Shown here: positions 27,258 through 36,328 of the stretch, piece after piece | How positions within the stretch are numbered: position 1 is the first letter of the stretch | How the letters are laid out: each line of letters begins with the position of its first letter | Origin: Candidatus Firestonebacteria bacterium RIFOXYD2_FULL_39_29 | Lineage (GTDB): Bacteria; Oederibacteriota; D2-FULL-39-29 | DNA: 64,000 nucleotides | NCBI GenBank assembly: GCA_001778375.1 | Contig: MFGV01000082.1 | Location: forward strand, 1 to 64,000 | Direction of reading: 5' to 3' | The notes under the pieces: generated by a model | Databases searched by the model: none | Seen by the model: the letters and a program-made list of their open reading frames with translations, nothing else | What the model was told of the DNA's origin: nothing | Made by a program: the position numbers and the translations under genes

Positions 27258-27634
27258 ATGAAAATAATAATTCTAGTTGCCATAGTGCTAATCAGTATAT
27301 GTACCTATGCTTTTGGTATTTCTATTAATAATGATTATGCAAATAATGCTATAGAATACTCTGAATTATGTGATCAAGACGAAGTTGTATATTTTAGAAA
27401 TATGTGTATTTTAGCAGATGAAAATAAAGGCAGCCGTATTTACTTTAAAAGCCAAACAATTAAAGAAAACCTTGTCAAGAACTTCTTCCATCCTCCCAGA
27501 TAATACCTCAAAATATTCACACAAGTAATCCTGTACAAGCCAATCAGAATGTTAGATATAATAATTATTTAAAAGAGAACAATAGCTCTCAAAAAGCGCT
27601 AAGGGCTGCATTGCTCCGGAGGAATTATGACTAA
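27258..27634 (+). pseudogene. Exported small protein, apparently frameshifted
   Basis: The frame from 27258 gives 81 residues: signal peptide MKIIILVAIVLISICTYAFG, then a polar domain ending at 27503. Near 27485-27500 another frame opens and encodes about 45 further residues (PQNIHTSNPVQANQ..., ending ALLRRNYD) to a stop at 27632-27634. That stop overlaps the ATG of the next gene by 8 bases, the typical layout of coupled genes. I infer one original protein of about 125 residues broken by a single indel, real or technical. Function unknown. Confidence 0.5.
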
Positions 27635-27809
27635 TAAGACAGAGGTGCCGTCATCAGAAAAGAGAAATATCAGCAAAGAAAGACTGCTGAAGGAAATAGA
27701 AAACAAGGCATATGAACTGTTTTTTAAGAGAAACGGAAAGCATGGAAGCGATCTTGCAGATTGGTTGGAAGCGGAAAAGATAGTTAAAAAGCAATATGGA
27801 ATAAAGTAG
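27627..27809 (+). CDS. DUF2934 mini-protein (copy 2)
   Basis: 60 residues with the same core as the copy at 26952 (YELFFKRNGKHGSDLADWLEAE), preceded by CGGAGG. It shares the start layout of the family: a variable polar leader, then SKERLLKEIE. It overlaps the end of the preceding broken frame, suggesting that the two were translationally coupled. Confidence 0.8.
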   Translation: MTNKTEVPSSEKRNISKERLLKEIENKAYELFFKRNGKHGSDLADWLEAEKIVKKQYGIK

Positions 27810-27922
27810 AGATATTTTAATGGTCAGAAGCGGCCGGGAGGGGGTCATAAAAGAAATATAGTTGCTTGGACTCTCCCGGAACCGCTTATTGAAAATACAA
27901 AGTATTGGCGGAGAAATGCAAG

Positions 27923-28135
27923 ATGGATAATACAAAAAAGGATATTCTGGGGCGAAAAAAAGATAAGTATTGCCATGAGAAACTTGTTTTAAAACTTGAA
28001 TTGAGGCCGCGTGATTCACTTTCCAGAAGAACCGGGCGAGGCGGGCGCGATTGTTCAGCCTGGTTTGAGACGGAAAAAATGAAAAACAAATACTCCAATA
28101 TAGACTGGAGAAGTCATATAAACCAAGAGATATGA
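27923..28135 (+). CDS. Diverged DUF2934-like protein (copy 3)
   Basis: 70 residues from ATG 27923, with GGCGGAG upstream. The segment RRTGRGGRDCSAWFETEKM lines up with KRNGKHGSDLADWLEAEKI of the neighbouring copies, but the leader and helix positions have changed, and a cysteine is introduced. It is either a divergent working copy or a decaying duplicate. Confidence 0.5.
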   Translation: MDNTKKDILGRKKDKYCHEKLVLKLELRPRDSLSRRTGRGGRDCSAWFETEKMKNKYSNIDWRSHINQEI

Positions 28136-28173
28136 ATGAAAACAATTAAAAAGGCTGTTTGGAGGTGCCAATT

Positions 28174-29061
28174 ATGAGTCATAAAGCGTTACGTGTGACG
28201 AGATTTCATGATTTAGAGTTTCTAAAAAGAGGAAAAGTAAGGGATATATATGATCTTGGTGATAAGCTTTTAGTTGTTTCTACCGATAGAATATCTTGTT
28301 TTGATGTGGTTTTGCCGACCTGTATTCCTTACAAAGGTGAAGTTTTAAATCAGCTGTCTATATTTTGGTTTAAGTTCACTAAAGACATTGTTGATAATCA
28401 TTTGGTCACAGGTGATTCATCTGGATTTCCAATTGAATTGAATAAGTATAAAGATGAATTATTGGGACGATCAATGATAGTTAAAAAGGCAAAACCTATC
28501 CCTATTGAATGCGTTGTCAGAGGTTATCTGGCCGGTTCGGGATGGAAAGAGTATAAGAAAACACAGTCTGTATGCGGGATAAAACTTCCTGCCGGATTGA
28601 AAGAATCCTGTAAATTAGCAGAACCTATTTTTACGCCTTCCACAAAAGAAGAAACAGGACACGATATTAATGTCTCAGAGGAATATGTCAGCAGGGAAAT
28701 TGGAACAGAAACTATTAAAATGCTGAAAGAAATAAGTTTTAAGCTTTATAAAAAAGTAGGTGAATACGCAGAGTCAAGAGGCATTATTATAGCGGATACA
28801 AAATTCGAATTTGGGATATTAAATGACAAGATAATTCTTATTGACGAAGTATTTACTCCTGATTCTTCAAGATTTTGGTTGAAAGAGAAATATAAAGAAG
28901 GTTTTAGCCAGCAAAGTGTTGATAAACAATTTGTCAGGGATTATCTTGAGAAAACAGGGTGGAATAAAATGCCCCCTGCGCCGGAATTACCTAAGGATAT
29001 TGTAGTGAAGACAAGTCTAAAGTATATTGACGCTTTTACAATGCTTACTGCTGAGATTTAA
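28174..29061 (+). CDS. purC: Phosphoribosylaminoimidazole-succinocarboxamide synthase
   Basis: 295 residues from the ATG at 28174, just after GGAGGTG (28161-28167). SAICAR synthetase joins CAIR and aspartate with ATP in purine synthesis in the cytoplasm. Visible family motifs are KRGKVRDIYDLGDKLLVV (glycine-rich ATP site), STDRISCFDVVLP, ECVVRGYLAGSGWKEY, TPSTKEETGHDIN and DTKFEFG. The length is that of the long, yeast-like form (about 300 residues). No other pur gene is adjacent, so it appears isolated. Confidence 0.95.
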   Translation: MSHKALRVTRFHDLEFLKRGKVRDIYDLGDKLLVVSTDRISCFDVVLPTCIPYKGEVLNQLSIFWFKFTKDIVDNHLVTGDSSGFPIELNKYKDELLGRSMIVKKAKPIPIECVVRGYLAGSGWKEYKKTQSVCGIKLPAGLKESCKLAEPIFTPSTKEETGHDINVSEEYVSREIGTETIKMLKEISFKLYKKVGEYAESRGIIIADTKFEFGILNDKIILIDEVFTPDSSRFWLKEKYKEGFSQQSVDKQFVRDYLEKTGWNKMPPAPELPKDIVVKTSLKYIDAFTMLTAEI

Positions 29062-29135
29062 GATCATTTTGTAATTGTGGGGAGACAAAAAGGATATCTA
29101 AATAACAGATTATGTTAACAAAGGAGGACAATAAA

Positions 29136-29993
29136 ATGGATGAAAGAGAATTATACGAGGCAGTGAAGTCCGGAATGAAGAAAAGCTCTGTCAGGCTGGC
29201 AGTGATTGCGGGTGCAATTTTGGTTGGTCTTCTGCTTCTTAGACCATGGGTGCAGATTGGGGCAGGTGAGAGAGGTATAGTCCTTAATTTTGGGGCTGTT
29301 CAGAAGGTAGTGCTTGGAGAAGGGCTGCATTTCAGGATCCCTATAGTACAGCAGGTTGTCCTGATGGATGTTAAAGTTCAAAAATCTTTAACAGTTTCTG
29401 CTGCTTCCTCCTCCAATCTCCAGGAAGTAAGTTCAGAGGTTGCGCTTAACTATCATATAAGTCCGGATAAGGCAAATGTTGTCTATCAGTCCCTTGGGAT
29501 AGAATTTAAAGAACGAATAATTGATCCTGCGGTGCAAGAAGTGGTGAAAGGTGTATCCGCTAAATATTCAGCAGAAGAGCTTATCACAAAGAGACCCTTG
29601 GTAAGCGAGGAAATGAGAAAAAATCTTGCTGAGAGACTTCTTACATACAATATTATAGTTGATGCATTTTCTATAGTCGGGTTCAGCTTCTCAAAAATAT
29701 ATTTGGAAGCTATTGAATCGAAGCAGACAGCGGAGCAGCTTGCACTAAAAGCTACAAGAGATTTAGACAGGATAAAGATTGAGGCGGAGCAGACGATTGC
29801 AGCAGCAAAAGCACAGGCTGAATCCCTAAGGCTCCAAAGAGCGAATATCTCAACTGATCTTATAGAGTTGAGGAAAATAGAGGCAAATCTTAAAGCAATC
29901 GACAAATGGAACGGAGTACTGCCGCAGGTCACAGGCAGCGGGGCAATACCATTTATTGGGGTCGGCGATGTACAGGGAAGAGCAGGTAAATAG
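29136..29993 (+). CDS. SPFH/prohibitin-family membrane protein (HflC-like)
   Basis: 285 residues from ATG 29136, after AAGGAGG. One N-terminal membrane anchor (about 19-37) is followed by the SPFH domain (about 38-210; GERGIVLNFGAVQ, GLHFRIPIVQQV) and a helical Ala/Glu-rich coiled segment (about 200-250). SPFH proteins form membrane rings that regulate proteases such as FtsH or organise the membrane. The neighbouring htpX (another membrane quality-control protease) fits a membrane-stress role. Eukaryotic-style prohibitin resemblance is closer than to HflK. Confidence 0.85.
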   Translation: MDERELYEAVKSGMKKSSVRLAVIAGAILVGLLLLRPWVQIGAGERGIVLNFGAVQKVVLGEGLHFRIPIVQQVVLMDVKVQKSLTVSAASSSNLQEVSSEVALNYHISPDKANVVYQSLGIEFKERIIDPAVQEVVKGVSAKYSAEELITKRPLVSEEMRKNLAERLLTYNIIVDAFSIVGFSFSKIYLEAIESKQTAEQLALKATRDLDRIKIEAEQTIAAAKAQAESLRLQRANISTDLIELRKIEANLKAIDKWNGVLPQVTGSGAIPFIGVGDVQGRAGK

Positions 29994-30017
29994 TCATAAA
30001 AAAGAAGGAGCGGTCGA

Positions 30018-30290
30018 TTGAGTAGGTTTGTTATTCTCCTTGCAATTTTAGGTATTGCTGGCGGTATGATAGCCGGAAGAAAAGGGCGCAATCCCATAAT
30101 GTGGTTCATACTATGCGCCCTTTTCCCTTTGCTTATTATTGTTATTGCATTGTTTCCGGCCAGGGCATCTAAAGGGTATACCAAAAAGTGTCTTTACTGC
30201 GCAGAAATCATTAAAAAAGATGCAGAATTTTGTAAACACTGCGGCAAGGAGCAGCCTATTGAGATGGTGAAGGTGTCTTCTGATAGATAA
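30018..30290 (+). CDS. Small membrane protein with zinc ribbon
   Basis: 90 residues starting at a TTG 8 bases after AAGGAG. Two hydrophobic segments (about 3-18 and 28-47) around a short basic GRKGRNP loop are followed by a zinc ribbon, CLYCAE (about 57-62) and CKHCGKE (about 72-78). It follows the SPFH gene closely and precedes htpX, so it is probably part of the same membrane-stress cluster. Function unknown. Confidence 0.65.
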   Translation: MSRFVILLAILGIAGGMIAGRKGRNPIMWFILCALFPLLIIVIALFPARASKGYTKKCLYCAEIIKKDAEFCKHCGKEQPIEMVKVSSDR

Positions 30291-30341
30291 AACACGGTTT
30301 GAGTTAAATATTGGGAAAAAATATGTTTAGGAGGGACTAAA

Positions 30342-31205
30342 ATGAATTATGTCAAAACATTGATTTTGTTGGTACTAATGGGAGTTCTGATTGTTTTTGT
30401 GGGAGGATTAATAGGCGGTAAAACAGGAGTTATTATTGCTTTTGCTTTTGCTTTAATATTTAATGTCGGCAGCTATTGGTTTTCCGACAAAATAGTTTTG
30501 GCTATGTATGGAGCTAAACCTGCTTTGGCTTCGGATGCTCCTGCTGCACATCAGATTCTAAAAAATTTAACAGCGAGGATGGATCTTCCGATGCCAAAGC
30601 TGTATATAATAAACATGGAAGCGCCTAACGCCTTTGCTACAGGAAGAGATCCTGCGCACGCTGTCGTTGCGTTAAGTCCGTCGCTTTTACAGCTTCTTGA
30701 CAAACATGAAATAGAAGCGGTTATAGCACATGAATTAATGCATATAAAAAACCGTGACATTCTGGTAATGACAATTGCCGCAACGCTTGCGACCGCCATA
30801 GTTTCTATAGCCAGAATAGCCCAATTTGCCTCGCTGTTTGGCGGGGGTAGAGACAGGGAGAATAATAGCGGAAATGTTATAAGTGTTATTGCTCTGGCGA
30901 TTATAGCTCCTCTCGCCGCAATGCTTATACAACTTGCAATTAGCAGAACCAGGGAATATCTGTCTGACGCAGATTCAGCAAGGATTACAAACAGACCAAA
31001 TAGTTTAATCTCGGCGCTGCAAAAGATCTCCGGTTATGCAAAAAAGAATCCTACTGAAACCGGGACTCCGGCTACTTCACAGCTATTTATTGTAAATCCC
31101 ATGAAGGAGAGCTTTATAGCAAATCTATTCAGCACCCATCCGACACTTGGACGAAGGATCAAAAATCTGGAAAAAGTATCAAGAGAGCTGGGACAATCGA
31201 ATTAA
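30342..31205 (+). CDS. htpX: HtpX-type membrane zinc metalloprotease
   Basis: 287 residues. Two N-terminal membrane segments (about 5-22 and 26-48), the zinc site HELMH (His130, Glu131, His134), two further hydrophobic segments (about 145-205) and the conserved SRTREYLSDADSARIT motif carrying the third zinc ligand Glu. HtpX degrades misfolded membrane proteins alongside FtsH. GGAGGG precedes the ATG. The length matches the family (about 290). Confidence 0.95.
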   Translation: MNYVKTLILLVLMGVLIVFVGGLIGGKTGVIIAFAFALIFNVGSYWFSDKIVLAMYGAKPALASDAPAAHQILKNLTARMDLPMPKLYIINMEAPNAFATGRDPAHAVVALSPSLLQLLDKHEIEAVIAHELMHIKNRDILVMTIAATLATAIVSIARIAQFASLFGGGRDRENNSGNVISVIALAIIAPLAAMLIQLAISRTREYLSDADSARITNRPNSLISALQKISGYAKKNPTETGTPATSQLFIVNPMKESFIANLFSTHPTLGRRIKNLEKVSRELGQSN

Positions 31206-31251
31206 GTTTTACCGTATGTTTGAGTACTGAAAAAAATATTAGGGGAGTGTT

Positions 31252-32169
31252 ATGTCTCTATCATGGTGGGTAGGTTTTAATATCTTCATTATTGGAATGC
31301 TTGTTCTGGATCTTGTTGTGTTTAACCGCAAAGAACACGTAATAAAAATGAAAGAAGCCCTGTCTTGGACTGCTGTTTGGATAACATTAGCACTAGTTTT
31401 CAATTTGTGGGTGTATTATGCGTATGGACAGGAAAAGGCCCTTGAATTCTTTACCGGTTATCTGATAGAGAAGAGCTTAAGTATAGATAATATATTCGTT
31501 TTTTTAATGATATTTTCCTACTTTCGGGTGCCTAAAATTTACCAGCATAAAGTACTCTTTTGGGGTGTGCTTGGCGCAATAATTATGCGTACAATATTTA
31601 TAGTCGCGGGGGTTTCATTAATTCAGATGTTTCATTGGACAATATATGTCTTCGGTTTTTTCCTGGTTTTGGTTGGGATAAAAATGCTCTTGCAGAAAGA
31701 TAAAGAAATAGATCCGGAAAACAACCCTGTCATAAAATTATTCCGTAAGATAATGCCGGTAACAGATACTTATGAAAAAGATAAATTTTTTATAAAAAAG
31801 GAAGGCAAATATTACGCCACTACGCTATTTATTGTTTTGGTGGTAATTGAAACCACAGATGTTATTTTTGCCGTGGATTCCATCCCTGCGGTACTTGCTA
31901 TTACGCAGGATGTATTCATAGTGTATACATCTAATATCTTTGCCATATTGGGTTTGCGGGCCTTGTATTTTGTGCTTGCCGAAGTAATGCATTTATTTCA
32001 CTACCTTGTATACGGATTGTCCTGTATTCTTGTTTTTGTTGGGATAAAGATGCTAATATCTGACTTTTACAAAATAGATACTTTGCCCGCATTATTAGTT
32101 ATAGCAATAGTGATTCTGGTGTCAATAACGGCGTCCATTATTTTCAAGAAGAAAGAAGAAAAACGTTGA
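31252..32169 (+). CDS. TerC family membrane protein
   Basis: 305 residues, with about eight membrane segments and the TerC family signatures EKSLSIDNIFVFLMIFSYF and VIETTDVIFAVDSIPAVLA, whose acidic residues probably bind metal. TerC/Alx relatives are implicated in manganese export and tellurite resistance. GGGGAGTG precedes the ATG. I saw no yybP-ykoY-type leader in the 46 bases upstream. It is followed after 18 bases by the DedA-like gene, so the two are probably co-transcribed. Confidence 0.9.
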   Translation: MSLSWWVGFNIFIIGMLVLDLVVFNRKEHVIKMKEALSWTAVWITLALVFNLWVYYAYGQEKALEFFTGYLIEKSLSIDNIFVFLMIFSYFRVPKIYQHKVLFWGVLGAIIMRTIFIVAGVSLIQMFHWTIYVFGFFLVLVGIKMLLQKDKEIDPENNPVIKLFRKIMPVTDTYEKDKFFIKKEGKYYATTLFIVLVVIETTDVIFAVDSIPAVLAITQDVFIVYTSNIFAILGLRALYFVLAEVMHLFHYLVYGLSCILVFVGIKMLISDFYKIDTLPALLVIAIVILVSITASIIFKKKEEKR

Positions 32170-32187
32170 TACTGCTAGAGGAATAAT

Positions 32188-32778
32188 GTGAAGGTATTAC
32201 GAAAACTATATGACTGGACCATACATCAATCTAAGAGCAAAAAAGCGCCCTTTGCTCTTTTTTCTATTGCGTTTGCCGAGAGTTCATTTTTCCCTGTTCC
32301 GCCTGATGTATTGCTTATTCCTATGGTTATCGCAGAAAGGAAAAAGTGGTTTTCATATGCTTCAATATGCACTCTCGGTTCAGTTCTTGGGGGAATACTT
32401 GGGTATTTTATCGGCTGGGGTTTATATGAGTCTGTAGGAAAAGCGATTGTGGATTTTTATAATTTGGAAGCAGCTGTGAAAATAGTCGGTATAAAGTTTT
32501 CTGAAAATGCTTTCCTGACTGTTTTCACCGCGGCTTTTACGCCTATTCCCTATAAAGCCATAACCATTGCCGGAGGAATGTTTCTTATTTCTCTGGAGGT
32601 TTTAATCATAGCCTCTATAATTGGGAGGGCTGCGAGGTTTTTTCTTGTAGCCGGTGCTTTAAGAATATATGGTAAAAAAATACAGGAGCTTATTGAAAAA
32701 TACTTCAATATACTCTCAATGGTGTTTATGATTCTATTGATAGGCGGTTTTGTAGTGCTTAAATATTTTATGAAGTAG
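32188..32778 (+). CDS. DedA/VTT-domain membrane protein (YqaA-like)
   Basis: 196 residues starting at GTG after AGAGGAAT. The VTT-domain pattern is present: ESSFFPVPPDVLLIPMV, LGSVLGGILGYFIGW and FTAAFTPIPYKAITIAGG, where the Pro and Arg residues are characteristic of undecaprenyl-phosphate or phospholipid flippases. The length fits YqaA. It lies 18 bases after the TerC gene. Confidence 0.85.
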   Translation: MKVLRKLYDWTIHQSKSKKAPFALFSIAFAESSFFPVPPDVLLIPMVIAERKKWFSYASICTLGSVLGGILGYFIGWGLYESVGKAIVDFYNLEAAVKIVGIKFSENAFLTVFTAAFTPIPYKAITIAGGMFLISLEVLIIASIIGRAARFFLVAGALRIYGKKIQELIEKYFNILSMVFMILLIGGFVVLKYFMK

Positions 32779-32878
32779 ATCTGAATTTGTCGGAGCGTTT
32801 AATGCCTGCGAAAGAGGTCTCAAAATAATTCCAATGAAAAAAGACTAAGATAACAAAAAAGCAAAAAGGAAAATCGCA

Positions 32879-34657
32879 ATGCCGATTATGAAAAAATATC
32901 CATTATTTCCTAACAAGGCAAGAAGAAATCGCAATCTGCAGTTAGTTATTATAACTATTGCCGTTGCAATCGGGCTTTTCTTCGGAGTTAGGGCGTTTTT
33001 CTACAAAAGTTTTCAAATCATGAGTCATTTAAAGACGGCTAAAAGCAGTATATTAAAAGGCAATTATGATGCAGGTTTAGACGAGCTAAACAAGGCATTG
33101 GCAATTAATCCCGAGTATGCGCTAACTTACGATGGGTTTGGCTATTTATTTGTCCATAAAGGCGAAATTGTAAAAGCAAAAGAATTTTATACCAAGGCTC
33201 AAGAAAATAAAGTAAAAAATAGTAGAATATTTGATCATAGAAAAACAGGTTTTGATTATATTTCCAAGGGGAAATATTCACTGGCTTTTGTAGAATTTGA
33301 ACACTTAAATAATATTGCGAATAAGGATTTAAAAGGCACTTTTGGCATAGGCCTGGCGTATCATGGCATGGGTAAAATAAAAGAAGCTGTTGATTCCTAT
33401 GAGAATGCTTTGAATATCAGTCCTAAAAACTCGCAAATAATCAGTTATCTTGAAAAAGCAAAAAAGGAAAGAGATGCTAAAAGTGTTGCATATATTCTAG
33501 ATAAAAATGGCAACCCTCTTTTTAAGAAAGATATTAAAGACGGTAAATCCTTATATCCTGCGGAAAGTGCAACAGATAAGATTATAGGAATTAATACTGA
33601 GGAATATGGAAAATTTGGTGTTGAATATACCTTCAGGGAATATATCCCGGGTAACGAAATCACACTTACGCTGGATTTAGATATTCAGAAAGCTGCAACT
33701 TCAGTATTGTATGATCAAATGGGTTCTATTGTCGTTTTAAAGCCTCAAACCGGCGAGATTTTAGCAGCTGTCAGTCATCCCAAATTCAACCCTGCCGGAA
33801 TAGATAAGAAATTCGGCGCCTATAAGTATAATACAAACAAAGTGTTTCTCAATCGCGCTTTTGATAAACTTTATGAGCCGGGTTCCATATGTAAAATAAT
33901 AACAATGGCCGCCGCACTTGAAGCAAATGCAGATATGAAGGATATTTTTCCTGTGCAGTGCAAAGGTTCTGTCGGTATTGACAAACAAACCTTCTGGTGC
34001 TGGGAAAAACACGGGAAGGTTAAAGATCTGAATCAGGCGGTTGCTCTGTCGTGCAATGTTGCTTTTGCAGCGATAGGAAATCATCTTGGTAATGATAGAT
34101 TGGTTGAATTTGCCACCCGGTTTGGTTTTAACTCTACAATCGATATGCAGTTCCCTGTGTTAATCAGTACTGTAGGACTTGAAGCAGAAAGTAAGATTGA
34201 GGTTGCGGAAAAAGCGAATGGGCTGGGAAAAGATTACAAAATCACACCACTTCAAGCGGCTATGATCGTAGCAACTATTGCTAATAACGGGGTTTGCATG
34301 AAACCTTATCTGGTAAAGGAAATTAAAAACATTAAGGGTGATCTGATTTATGAAAACAAACCGATTCTCTTTAAAAATACTATTAAAAAAGAGACTGCTG
34401 ATGCTGTGAAGAAGCTTTTAACAGGTGCAGTGACAAATGGACTCGGAAAGAAAGCCAAAGTAGACGGTATTACTGTTGCCGGTATAACCGGAACAGCTGG
34501 ATCTTCTAAAAAAGGCCTTGACGGGTGGTTTATCTTCCTTGCTCCCGCGGAAAACCCGGAAATTGCAGTCGCTATAATTTGCGAAAGCGGCGGGAAGGGA
34601 ATGGATATAGCTGCTCCAAAAGCAAAACAGCTGATACAGCAGATTCTTAAAAAGTGA
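32879..34657 (+). CDS. TPR-containing penicillin-binding-type transpeptidase
   Basis: 592 residues. A membrane anchor (about 22-40) and three to four TPR repeats (about 55-190; LNKALAINPEYALTYDGFGYL) precede a transpeptidase domain of the class B type. The active-site motifs are SICK (Ser336, Lys339) and SCN (391-393). The third motif is ITGTA (536-540) where KTGT(A/S) is normal, so the conserved lysine is isoleucine. Class B enzymes normally cross-link peptidoglycan, and this replacement may reduce or abolish activity or alter the substrate. Fusing TPRs to a transpeptidase suggests a scaffolded complex. No shape or division genes are adjacent. Confidence 0.85.
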   Translation: MPIMKKYPLFPNKARRNRNLQLVIITIAVAIGLFFGVRAFFYKSFQIMSHLKTAKSSILKGNYDAGLDELNKALAINPEYALTYDGFGYLFVHKGEIVKAKEFYTKAQENKVKNSRIFDHRKTGFDYISKGKYSLAFVEFEHLNNIANKDLKGTFGIGLAYHGMGKIKEAVDSYENALNISPKNSQIISYLEKAKKERDAKSVAYILDKNGNPLFKKDIKDGKSLYPAESATDKIIGINTEEYGKFGVEYTFREYIPGNEITLTLDLDIQKAATSVLYDQMGSIVVLKPQTGEILAAVSHPKFNPAGIDKKFGAYKYNTNKVFLNRAFDKLYEPGSICKIITMAAALEANADMKDIFPVQCKGSVGIDKQTFWCWEKHGKVKDLNQAVALSCNVAFAAIGNHLGNDRLVEFATRFGFNSTIDMQFPVLISTVGLEAESKIEVAEKANGLGKDYKITPLQAAMIVATIANNGVCMKPYLVKEIKNIKGDLIYENKPILFKNTIKKETADAVKKLLTGAVTNGLGKKAKVDGITVAGITGTAGSSKKGLDGWFIFLAPAENPEIAVAIICESGGKGMDIAAPKAKQLIQQILKK

Positions 34658-34734
34658 AAGATGGGAACATATTTATGATATAATTTGTCTTACAAGATAG
34701 ACATTTAAACGTACTACATGGAGATGCAATAAAA

Positions 34735-34998
34735 ATGAAGCATTTATCTGTATTTGCTGTAATAGCGGTGTTTTTGACTATTTCAGCATTTTGTAATTAC
34801 GACTGTGACGGGTGTACTGATGATTTACCCGAGCATTGTGATATTTGCTGCAATTGCCATAATTATATTTTCAAAGCGAGCATAATCGAAAAGCCTTGTT
34901 TTACTGAGATTAAGACTGTTTTTAATCATACCCCTTCTTATTCTGAACTCTTTGTTCTTGATATAGAAAGACCCCCCACTCCAGAAGCCCAGCTTTAA
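34735..34998 (+). CDS. Small exported cysteine-rich protein before a metal pump
   Basis: 87 residues with a signal peptide (1-19), followed by a cysteine/histidine cluster CDGCTDDLPEHCDICCNCH. The position, 109 bases upstream of an RND metal-efflux operon, and the size are like the small periplasmic proteins encoded at the head of czc/cus-type operons. Metal binding in the periplasm is likely but unproven. Confidence 0.6.
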   Translation: MKHLSVFAVIAVFLTISAFCNYDCDGCTDDLPEHCDICCNCHNYIFKASIIEKPCFTEIKTVFNHTPSYSELFVLDIERPPTPEAQL

Positions 34999-35106
34999 TT
35001 ACCAATCAACGATGGTTGCCTGAAAAATAATATTCTATATTATCACTCTTATTCATTATGCAACTATCTCTTAAAAAGTATTTCATTTGTTGTTTGGAGG
35101 TTTTAA

Positions 35107-36318
35107 ATGATTATTAAATCAACGCTAATTATTTTGTTTTCTTGTGCTGTTTTTATGGTGCCCCTATATGCTCAAGAAGCGCTTACTTTAAAAGAAATTC
35201 TAACAACGGCTAAAGAAAATAATCCGAGAATGGTAAAAGCACGGAAAGGCATTGATGCTGCTAAAGCGCGGCTGATTACCGCCAAGACCTGCCCTAATCC
35301 GGAAATTGATTTTTCTACCGGTAATTTTCAAGATGTTCTGAATAATCTGGAATTTGGAATCGGACAGGAGTTTGATCTCTTCGGCAAGATTGGCGTGCGT
35401 GAAACAATTGCCGAGGCAGATATTTCTTTAGCCAATGAAGAGCTTGCTATTGTCTGGTCTGAGATTGCTTTCGAAATAAAAAGCGCACACTACGACCTGC
35501 TTTTAATGGAAAAGAAAAAGGTTTTGGCTCAGGAAAATTTAGATATTTTTCGCAGGTTTGTTGACAGCGCTCAGCTTAGATATAATTCTGGAAGTATTCT
35601 GCTTAACGAGCTAACAAGGGCCAAGATTGAGCTTTCTCAGGCGGAAAATGAATACTTTCTTTCCGACAAGGAACTTAGAGCTTCAAAAATCCGGTTTAAT
35701 CTTATGGTGAATAAACCTGTGAACTTCGAGTTTACGTTGAGCGATTCGCTTGTATTTGAACAGGGAATATTTGAATGCAAGCAGCTTACGCAAAAAGCAC
35801 TCGTGAATAATCCGGAAGTGAAAATAAAACTGGAGTTTATCAAGAGGAATCTAAAGGAGATTGAACTGGCTCAAAGGGAAGTGTTTTTAAATCCAAAATT
35901 TGGGTTTACCGGTAAGCATGAGGCGGGCGTTTTATCTATAGGGGCCGGAATCACCATTGGTTTGCCGCTTTGGAATCAAAACATAGGCGCCATCAAAGAG
36001 GCTGAGTTAACATCAAAACAAAGTAATCTGGATATTGAGTATTCCAAAAAGCAGATTGAGGCGGCCATTTATGAGGCTTGTCTGGAAGCTGAATATACAG
36101 CGAAGCAGGTCGGCAGCTATAGGAAGAATATTGAGCAGTCCGTCGATGTTCAAAGACAAGCTGACCTGCAATATAAAGAAGGTAAAATTGATTTCTTAAC
36201 ATTTCTGGACAGCTTAAGAACTGTTAAGAGTGTTAAATTTGGATATTATGAAGCGGTGGTTAATTATGGCAAAATTGCCGCGTTAATTAAGAAATTGACC
36301 GAACCCGGTCTAGAATAA
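35107..36318 (+). CDS. Outer-membrane efflux protein (TolC/CusC family)
   Basis: 403 residues with a signal peptide (1-22, ending LYAQ). Two OEP-type repeats of long helices (about 30-210 and 220-395) with AENEYFLSDKELRASKIRFN and ending near LTEPGLE. It forms the outer-membrane channel of the tripartite pump with the adaptor 11 bases downstream. GGAGG precedes the ATG. Confidence 0.9.
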   Translation: MIIKSTLIILFSCAVFMVPLYAQEALTLKEILTTAKENNPRMVKARKGIDAAKARLITAKTCPNPEIDFSTGNFQDVLNNLEFGIGQEFDLFGKIGVRETIAEADISLANEELAIVWSEIAFEIKSAHYDLLLMEKKKVLAQENLDIFRRFVDSAQLRYNSGSILLNELTRAKIELSQAENEYFLSDKELRASKIRFNLMVNKPVNFEFTLSDSLVFEQGIFECKQLTQKALVNNPEVKIKLEFIKRNLKEIELAQREVFLNPKFGFTGKHEAGVLSIGAGITIGLPLWNQNIGAIKEAELTSKQSNLDIEYSKKQIEAAIYEACLEAEYTAKQVGSYRKNIEQSVDVQRQADLQYKEGKIDFLTFLDSLRTVKSVKFGYYEAVVNYGKIAALIKKLTEPGLE

Positions 36319-36328
36319 GGAGATAACT

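Noticed and set aside
30600-31251. Manganese (yybP-ykoY-type) riboswitch upstream of TerC
   Set aside because: Only 46 bases separate htpX from the TerC gene and they contain no comparable stems.
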